Shown: in pieces, positions 7,178-11,878 of the stretch
How the letters are laid out: each line of letters begins with the position of its first letter
How positions within the stretch are numbered: position 1 is the first letter of the stretch
Origin: Undibacterium sp.
GTDB taxonomy: Bacteria > Pseudomonadota > Gammaproteobacteria > Burkholderiales > Burkholderiaceae_D
DNA: 11,878 bases
Assembly: GCA_019752975.1 (NCBI GenBank)
Contig: JAIELM010000171.1
Span: 1-11,878 of the forward strand
Direction: 5' to 3'
Made by a program: the position numbers and the translations under genes
The notes under the pieces: generated by a model
The model's input: only the letters and a program-made list of their open reading frames with translations
Told to the model about the DNA's origin: nothing
Database searches by the model: none

Positions 7178-8266
7178 TTAACTCACTTTAATAAAGCGTA
7201 ATAAGGAATGGCAATAACCGATATCGTCGCGTACGGTTTGTAATTTTAAGCCTACCGATTCTGCAATGCGAATATAGTCTGTGCTTTCATATATTTTACT
7301 GTTGCCGCTTGCCATGGCGGTGAAATACGGCGACGTATTGATCAAGCAATAGGCCGCGATATCATATTTTTGCCTATCCCAAAAAGTGTCCATAATAATT
7401 AATTGACCTTGTGCTGACAATGCATGAGCAGCGCGCTGGAGGATACTGGTAATCGCCGATTCAGAAAAACAGCTTAAGAATTGGCTCATCCAAATCACAT
7501 CCATTCCGGACGGCAGTGCGGCTGCTTGATCGAGTAAGTCAGTAGGGTGCAGATGCGCCCGTTCACGAAAATTGACAGCGACTCCTGCGGTCTTGAGATT
7601 TTCCCACGCTACTTCCAATTGCCGCGGTAAATCGACTAAGTGTAGTTCTACTGTGTTGTTGTAAGCTAAGGCGGCACAACTAAATTTTCCAGTGTTGGCA
7701 CCGATGTCCATGATACGTTTTGGCGCAGTGGCAAAGACGTCAGGCAAGATATCTGGGAAAGAGGTGTCTGAATAAAAATGATCAAAGCTAAACCAACTGG
7801 TTTTGGCCGGTTCCGGTAGTCTGGACAGACCTTCATAAATGCTAGACCAATTTCCTAAAGCGGCTAAGCCCAAAGGTTTTTCTGCATCAAGTGATTGCTC
7901 AAGTTGGAACAGCCCTTGGTAGCAAACATCTTGGGTGAAGTCGATATTAATCTGGGTGATGGGATCGGTGAGTACGCAGTAACCCGCTTTATCCAACACG
8001 TAACGTCCAGCGCTGAGATAAACCACGCCGGCAGATAAACAGGTCTCTAAAGTAAGTTTTAATGCGTAGCTAGTCCAGTGTTCAGTGGCGGCCATTTGCT
8101 CTACCGATAATCCTTCACTCCCTGCGTCGGCTAAGGCTTGCAACATCCCTTTTTTCCATGCATAACGAACACATTGGAAAACCACGGGCCCGAAGGCGAT
8201 TTTTTGTGCTTCAAATCGTGCAGCAAAGGCAGTTTGACGTTCGGGTGAGAATTTTTTATCTAACAT
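7178..8266 (-). CDS. SAM-dependent methyltransferase (plant-type O-methyltransferase layout)
   Basis: The 362-residue product has an N-terminal winged-helix/dimerisation region (about 25-100, with GLSVEQMAA and a YLSAGRYVLD wing) and a C-terminal Rossmann domain. SAM motif I is MDIGANTGKF (186-195), followed by the acidic strand end LHLVDLP. This layout is that of the O-methyltransferase family used on phenols. At the place where those enzymes carry the catalytic His (the HDW segment), the protein reads SQFLSCFSE, so Ser replaces His. It probably methylates the aryl head group or a ring position of the polyene; the exact target is inferred from context only. The ATG at 8266 lies four bases after the ligase stop; an in-frame TTG at 8281 overlapping the ligase is an alternative and would add five residues. 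Confidence 0.85.
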   Translation of the reverse strand: MLDKKFSPERQTAFAARFEAQKIAFGPVVFQCVRYAWKKGMLQALADAGSEGLSVEQMAATEHWTSYALKLTLETCLSAGVVYLSAGRYVLDKAGYCVLTDPITQINIDFTQDVCYQGLFQLEQSLDAEKPLGLAALGNWSSIYEGLSRLPEPAKTSWFSFDHFYSDTSFPDILPDVFATAPKRIMDIGANTGKFSCAALAYNNTVELHLVDLPRQLEVAWENLKTAGVAVNFRERAHLHPTDLLDQAAALPSGMDVIWMSQFLSCFSESAITSILQRAAHALSAQGQLIIMDTFWDRQKYDIAAYCLINTSPYFTAMASGNSKIYESTDYIRIAESVGLKLQTVRDDIGYCHSLLRFIKVS

Positions 8267-8270
8267 GAGC

Positions 8271-10127
8271 TTAATATCCAAAAAGGATGCGACCGCTGGA
8301 GTGCTGAACGACCGGAGTGTCAGCTACTTTAGTTGCTGCATTAGTTGCTGCGTTTGATGAATAAGAAAAGTGTAAAGTATTCTTATTCAGATCGTACTGT
8401 AATTCGAGTTTTACAACGTATTCTGCTTGAATGATTTGCTGAAACTTGAGCACTTGTAAGGCTTTAAAAATCGGCGCTATTGAAAAATATTGACGCCCAA
8501 AAGATATCGCCCAATCGACCTGAACCACGCCTGGCAAAATTGGTGTGACCGGGAAATGTCCATCAAAATACAGTAGGTCGGCGGGGGCGACTAATTCCAA
8601 GAGCATGCGTGACTCACTTCGTTCTAGAATTTGTACACGAGGTAAGATGGGGCGTGACATGGTCTGAGTTTCAGGCGACGGGACTAATAAGGAGTGCAGT
8701 GCCGCCAGACTGATTTTTCCTTGCGCATTGAGCGGCATTTGCGTCAGGTATTGCCAACGACGTGGTAGCGCGACTGCCTCCACTACGGACAATAGAAGTT
8801 GACGTAAGGCTAGGTTGATCGCTTTCTTACCCTCGGCTTTGATGAGCGCATTGCCGCTCTCGGTTGGCACAATGAAGGCGACTATTTTTTGCCGCTGCCC
8901 GGCGATTTCTGGTTCCAACAAGAGTCGAGCCTCTGACACTAAATCCGATTGCAACAGTGCGGCTTCCATGGCATCGAGTGAAATGCGTTTTTCTTCAATT
9001 TTAACCAAACGGTCTTGTCGTCCAAGTAGGCGAAACCTTGGTTTGCCGCCCTCATTGTCACCCTCATTGTCAACCTCAATGCCACCCTCAATGTCAACCT
9101 CAATGTCACTGACTTGATCGCCTAAGCGCAACCAATTTTGATCGGGTAGATGTGGCGAACAGACTTCGATTAAATGATCTTCAGTGCTGGTGCGCCATTG
9201 TACGCCTGGCATGACTGTCCAGTAGTCCTCCTGGTTCTCTAGCCGACGTTGACGGTAGGCGATACCTCCGGTCTCTGAACTGCCATACACTTCTATCGGT
9301 GTACTGCCCCAGAGTTGCTGTACATGTCTAGCGTGGTCTAGGTGTAATGGTCCACCGGAAGAAAATACCGCACGCAATTGGCTAACTACACCCGACCAAT
9401 CTAAGTGATCGGGTAAGCGTTTGAGGTGCGCTGGGCTGGCGATTAGCACGCAAGGGACTTGTGCCAATTGCTGTGCACATTGTTCTGGATATTGCAGCGT
9501 GTCGGCATGAATCACGCGCCCCACACTCAAGGGCCAAAGTAGCTTAAACAGCAGGCCATAAATATGGTGGTGCGAGACCGTCGCAAATACCTCAGCCTGC
9601 CCGAGTTGCGCGCCAAAAAGCGCTTCTAACGTGGCAATCTCACTACTCAGTTGTGACCATTTTTTTGTGATGGCTTGTGCTTGTCCGGTGCTGCCAGAAG
9701 TGTGAACTACGAGCGCGGGGAAATCAGCCTGCATGGCCGTAAATTCAAATGCGGTAGGCAAAGTGGGCGATTGCGCCAAAGTGCTCGCATGAGTTTGATA
9801 GGGGGCTGGAAAATCACCGACAAACACGTCTACCGAAGCACTGAGTTGGCGGCAGTTGGATGCTAAGGTGTCAGCGTTCAGGTACACGGTTTTTTGGGCT
9901 AACCACGCGCCCAACAAAGCTGCCGCGAATTCTACGCTGTCTTCCATATACAGCGCCAAATTGGGCTTAGCCAGTGTGGCGAAATGACTGCGCCAAGCCA
10001 TGGCCTGACGCAGCAATTGCGCTTGGGTAATCGTCAGCGCGTGGGGATATGTACCGCGTTTAGCCACCACCGTACTTGGCTCACGTTGACTCAATATTGA
10101 CAGCAAGCAAAAGGAAGAATTCAACAT
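8271..10127 (-). CDS. Fused AMP-forming acyl/aryl ligase and hotdog dehydratase
   Basis: The 618-residue product has two parts. Residues about 1-475 are an ANL adenylating enzyme: P-loop HTSGSTGQ (142-149), YGSSETGG (281-288), a LRLGD segment, LLGRQDRLVKIEEKRISLD (367-385) and a C-terminal Lys in AQGKIS (Lys471). Residues about 492-618 are a FabA/FabZ-like hotdog domain with DGHFPVTPILPGVVQVDWA, including His524. In aryl polyene systems (ApeH and ApeI) the ligase activates the aromatic starter and loads it on an ACP, and the dehydratase removes water during extension; here both are one polypeptide. The ATG at 10127 follows the previous stop by seven bases; an in-frame extension to 10196 would overlap the membrane protein and reads like its shadow. 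No clear ribosome site is visible, so coupling to the upstream gene is likely. Two 12-nt repeats lie inside it. Confidence 0.9.
   Translation of the reverse strand: MLNSSFCLLSILSQREPSTVVAKRGTYPHALTITQAQLLRQAMAWRSHFATLAKPNLALYMEDSVEFAAALLGAWLAQKTVYLNADTLASNCRQLSASVDVFVGDFPAPYQTHASTLAQSPTLPTAFEFTAMQADFPALVVHTSGSTGQAQAITKKWSQLSSEIATLEALFGAQLGQAEVFATVSHHHIYGLLFKLLWPLSVGRVIHADTLQYPEQCAQQLAQVPCVLIASPAHLKRLPDHLDWSGVVSQLRAVFSSGGPLHLDHARHVQQLWGSTPIEVYGSSETGGIAYRQRRLENQEDYWTVMPGVQWRTSTEDHLIEVCSPHLPDQNWLRLGDQVSDIEVDIEGGIEVDNEGDNEGGKPRFRLLGRQDRLVKIEEKRISLDAMEAALLQSDLVSEARLLLEPEIAGQRQKIVAFIVPTESGNALIKAEGKKAINLALRQLLLSVVEAVALPRRWQYLTQMPLNAQGKISLAALHSLLVPSPETQTMSRPILPRVQILERSESRMLLELVAPADLLYFDGHFPVTPILPGVVQVDWAISFGRQYFSIAPIFKALQVLKFQQIIQAEYVVKLELQYDLNKNTLHFSYSSNAATNAATKVADTPVVQHSSGRILFGY
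8331..8354 (-). repeat. 12-nt in-frame tandem repeat (2 copies) encoding NAAT in the dehydratase domain
   Basis: Two 12-nt copies differing by one base (AACGCAGCAACT and AATGCAGCAACT) encode NAAT-NAAT at residues 592-599, in a loop between two strands of the C-terminal hotdog domain. Confidence 0.88.
9045..9107 (-). repeat. 12-nt in-frame imperfect tandem repeat (about 5 units) in the ligase
   Basis: About five 12-nt units of the form GACATTGAGGTT or GACAATGAGGGT, with few substitutions, encode DIEV-DIEG-GIEV-DNEG-DNEG at residues 341-360. The stretch sits in the loop between the LRLGD segment and LLGRQD, just before the hinge to the small C-terminal domain, and gives an acidic Gly-rich insert not expected in ANL enzymes. 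Confidence 0.93.
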
Positions 10128-10134
10128 AATTGGG

Positions 10135-10707
10135 TTAATTGACTTGAGCTTGATGACGTCGTTTAAAGCGCAAGCGACACAAATATTCAATCGCAAATAA
10201 ACTTCCCATCAACCCATAGGAAATGACGCCGGTGTACAAAGACCATAGTGCTTGTGAAGCCCAGATCGCAGTAGCGCCAGCGATAGCGCCATTGAGGATA
10301 AAAAAGCCGCACCACACTTGGGTCACACGGCGGGTGTATAGAATTGCCTCTGGCGGTAAATTGGGTTCGGTTAAACGGGCAAAGCGCTCTACCATGCTCG
10401 GCGGTACCCGCAAGCTATAGGCAAAGGTGATGAGAAATACCAAGTTGACTAAGACCGGATACAGTTTAAGCGGTAGCAGCGCGTTATACCAAATCGCCAC
10501 CGCCACCAATACTAAGGCGCAGGCAGCAGACCACCGAGCCAGTTGACTGATTGCTAGTTTAGGCAAGCGGGTACTAGCCACTAGCAAAAGTAGCACAGCG
10601 AGCCAGCGGGGTTCTATTCGCCCTTGTCCCAGCCATATTGCTAGAGGGTAGAGTAAGGTGAGGACGACCGTCAGCGCTGTTAAGGCGAGGTTGAGGTGGC
10701 GCTTGAT
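10135..10707 (-). CDS. COG4648-type small multi-pass membrane protein (probable ATC start)
   Basis: Read from 10707, the 190-residue product begins IKRHLNLALTALTVVL and has about five to six membrane helices (roughly 7-27, 35-47, 59-75, 80-99, 132-150, 155-178), with a charged loop containing PPSMVERFARL and a YTRRVTQVWCGFFILNG segment. This matches the membrane protein found between ACPs and ligase in aryl polyene clusters; its function is unknown. The frame is open upstream to a stop at 10765-10767, but no ATG, GTG or TTG precedes the GTG at 10596, which would delete the first helix. The best start is ATC at 10705-10707 with GGAGA seven bases upstream, overlapping the ACP end by 28 bases. 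A CTG further in has no ribosome site. A sequencing error changing ATG to ATC is possible. The minimal safe CDS is 10135-10596. Confidence 0.72.
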   Translation of the reverse strand: MKRHLNLALTALTVVLTLLYPLAIWLGQGRIEPRWLAVLLLLVASTRLPKLAISQLARWSAACALVLVAVAIWYNALLPLKLYPVLVNLVFLITFAYSLRVPPSMVERFARLTEPNLPPEAILYTRRVTQVWCGFFILNGAIAGATAIWASQALWSLYTGVISYGLMGSLFAIEYLCRLRFKRRHQAQVN

Positions 10708-10997
10708 GCTGGCGTCTCCGATTGAGGTGATGTGGGATTTTTCGCCAAATTTGACAGTGCGTCAATCACGTCGGAGATCGTCCTAATTTGCTTAAATACC
10801 TCAGGTTGCATCCGCAAGCCTGTCAATTGGGTCAGTTTGACCGCAAGATCAACGGCGTCAATACTATCGATATCCAAGTCGGTGTAGAGATGCGATTCTG
10901 GCTTGAGGGCGGACTTATCCAGTTCAAACATCTCTGCCAATAAGTCTATTACCCAGACGTACAGCTCTTCTTTACTTAATTCGCTAATTACTACCAT
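10680..10997 (-). CDS. Acyl carrier protein (second of pair)
   Basis: This 105-residue ACP has the phosphopantetheine site DLDIDSIDAVDLAVKL with Ser45. It carries an extended C-terminal tail after the last helix (about 88-105, rich in Ser, Thr, Pro, Ala) that overlaps the start of the next gene. Together with the preceding ACP it matches the tandem ACP pair (ApeE and ApeF) of aryl polyene clusters, which carries the starter or growing chain. The ATG at 10997 has AAGGAG six bases upstream, ten bases after the preceding ACP stop, so start and coupling are clear. The tail length is unusual; it may exist only because the next gene's start lies inside it. Confidence 0.93.
   Translation of the reverse strand: MVVISELSKEELYVWVIDLLAEMFELDKSALKPESHLYTDLDIDSIDAVDLAVKLTQLTGLRMQPEVFKQIRTISDVIDALSNLAKNPTSPQSETPASSATSTSP
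10715..10719 (-). promoter_or_regulatory. Shine-Dalgarno GGAGA ahead of the ATC start
   Basis: GGAGA lies seven bases before ATC at 10705-10707, inside the 3' end of the second ACP gene. It is the main evidence that the COG4648 gene starts at this non-canonical codon. Confidence 0.55.
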
Positions 10998-11003
10998 TAC
11001 TTA

Positions 11004-11009
11004 CTCCTT
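11004..11009 (-). promoter_or_regulatory. Shine-Dalgarno AAGGAG for the second ACP
   Basis: AAGGAG lies six bases before the ATG at 10995-10997 and overlaps the stop codon of the first ACP (TAAGGAG), giving tight termination-reinitiation. Confidence 0.85.
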
Positions 11010-11262
11010 ACTTCTTTCTGTTATTTTCAACTAATGCGGCCAATGCTTTCACCGAGGCAAAATGTTGCTTGGTCTCGGCTGCCTCTGCCGACAAGGAGAT
11101 ACCATAGCGCTTTTGCAGTGCCACGCCAAGTTCTAAAGCGTCAATGGAGTCAAGCCCTAGGCCTTCTACGAATAAAGGGGCGTCGCTATCAATGTCTTCT
11201 GGTGTGATATCTTCTAATTGCAAGACTTCTATGATGAGCTCTTTCACTTCTTGTTCAAGCAT
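11008..11262 (-). CDS. Acyl carrier protein (first of pair)
   Basis: This 84-residue ACP has the phosphopantetheine attachment Ser39 in GLGLDSIDALELGVAL and a typical acidic N-terminal helix (MLEQEVKELIIEVL). Its length is normal for type II ACPs. It shares the DSID motif with the neighbouring ACP but differs elsewhere, so the two are probably specialised, for example one for starter loading and one for elongation. The ATG at 11262 overlaps the acyltransferase stop by eight bases (ATGCTTGA). A TTG at 11280 would add six residues (MKKEIV) and is less likely. Confidence 0.93.
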   Translation of the reverse strand: MLEQEVKELIIEVLQLEDITPEDIDSDAPLFVEGLGLDSIDALELGVALQKRYGISLSAEAAETKQHFASVKALAALVENNRKK

Positions 11263-11878
11263 GACGATTTCTTTCTTCAATAAAATAATGCTGTAAGTGC
11301 TCGGTTAACTGTCTTGCTGCAACGCTAGGTGAATTGTCTTGGGCAAGAAAGCTTTGGATTGCGATGTCTTCTTTTACTTCAATAATAAATTCCACTTGGC
11401 ATGCCGGGATATTCCACCATGCCTCGCCTTTTCCTAAGGTGGAGGGAGTGCAAGAAATAATCACTGGAGTGACCGCTTTCATGCCTCGCACCGCAATATT
11501 GGCGGCACCACGTCTTAAGTTGATGTTTCCACTGGCCGGCGTGCGTGTGCCTTCGGGAAAAACAATTAAATTATTTCCTCCATTGAGCGAATTAATGCAA
11601 GCTTCTACTAATTCCGGCCCTTGTTCATTGCTAATATAGCCAGCCGCTCGCACCGGTCCACGCGTGAAAAGGTTATTCCATAAATGGCTCTTAACGATGC
11701 AATCGGCGTGTTTAACAAAAGCCATTAAAAAAACCGTATCGATTAATGAAGGATGGTTGGCCAAAATTAACAGTCCTACACGTTCCAGTCTTTCTTGCCC
11801 GCGGATTTGGTAGCGCAGAACGCCAAGGCTCTTCATTAACCACACAAAAAAGCGAAAGGCGTAGCGTATCACCCAACG
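11255..11878 (-). CDS. PlsC-type 1-acylglycerol-3-phosphate acyltransferase-like protein (5' end beyond window)
   Basis: The frame is open to the right edge, so the N-terminus is probably missing. The visible part has the PlsC motifs: ANHPSLIDTVF with His and Asp in the H-x4-D arrangement, VKSHLWNNLFTRGPVRAAGYI, FPEGTRT, and a PVIISC segment. The first visible residues (VIRYAFRFFVWLMKSLGVLRY) look like the region just after a membrane helix. A GTG at 11872 could give a 205-residue protein, but relatives in these clusters usually carry an extra N-terminal hydrophobic segment, so I expect the true start outside the window. It likely acylates a lipid carrier or primes lipid attachment of the aryl polyene. 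Its stop overlaps the first ACP start. Confidence 0.88.
   Translation of the reverse strand, partial: RWVIRYAFRFFVWLMKSLGVLRYQIRGQERLERVGLLILANHPSLIDTVFLMAFVKHADCIVKSHLWNNLFTRGPVRAAGYISNEQGPELVEACINSLNGGNNLIVFPEGTRTPASGNINLRRGAANIAVRGMKAVTPVIISCTPSTLGKGEAWWNIPACQVEFIIEVKEDIAIQSFLAQDNSPSVAARQLTEHLQHYFIEERNRHA

Noticed and set aside
8815..9117. Plus-strand open frame rich in Ser/Pro/Leu repeats
   Set aside because: It is the antisense shadow of the ligase gene; its repeat (SLS/PPS) is the complement of the 12-nt repeat in the real gene and it has no ribosome site.
10128..10196. 23-residue N-terminal extension of the ligase
   Set aside because: It lies over the C-terminus of the membrane protein in another frame and lacks ligase-like sequence; the ATG at 10127 just after the upstream stop is simpler.
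1..11878. Mobile element, tRNA or rRNA genes, integration sites
   Set aside because: No transposase-like protein, terminal inverted repeats or RNA gene patterns were seen; all sequence is covered by co-directional biosynthetic genes.

Overview
The window is the middle of a biosynthetic gene cluster of the aryl polyene / xanthomonadin / flexirubin superfamily. These are membrane-bound yellow pigments made by a type II fatty-acid-like machinery from an aromatic starter. All thirteen genes lie on the minus strand, so transcription runs from the right edge to the left edge. They are packed with 10-nt gaps or short overlaps and no internal intergenic space, so this looks like part of one long operon. 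No promoter or terminator lies inside the window and both ends are cut: the acyltransferase at the right edge and the lipoprotein at the left edge are incomplete. Every base is accounted for by a gene; there is no non-coding stretch near 300 bases.

In transcription order (right to left) the genes are: a PlsC-type acyltransferase (partial); two acyl carrier proteins; a small multi-pass membrane protein (COG4648 type); an AMP-forming ligase fused to a hotdog dehydratase; a SAM methyltransferase; a family-2 glycosyltransferase; an LpxL-like acyltransferase; a MIO-type aromatic amino acid ammonia lyase; a 4-hydroxybenzoyl-CoA-type thioesterase; a LolA-like periplasmic carrier; an MMPL/RND-family exporter; and a DUF3261-type lipoprotein (partial).

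A working model, inferred from families and context: the ammonia lyase makes an aryl-propenoate (cinnamate or coumarate type) starter. The ligase activates it and loads it on an ACP. Ketosynthases and a ketoreductase, which are absent here and expected in the flanks, extend it with the fused dehydratase. The methyltransferase decorates the aryl head. The GT2 and the two acyltransferases attach the chain to a carrier lipid or sugar. The MMPL exporter, LolA-like protein and lipoprotein move the product to the outer membrane.

The organism is a Gram-negative bacterium: LolA-like carrier, lipoprotein with lipobox, outer-membrane-type export. Moderate GC content and protein style suggest a betaproteobacterium (perhaps Burkholderiales), but this is a low-confidence guess.

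Points worth a second look are: an ammonia lyase with an unusual Tyr-His pair at the substrate-selectivity position; a membrane-protein gene whose best start codon is a non-canonical ATC with a good Shine-Dalgarno site; in-frame 12-nt tandem repeats in three genes (four sites); a methyltransferase without the usual catalytic His; and domain organisation in which GT2 and acyltransferase are separate while ligase and dehydratase are fused.
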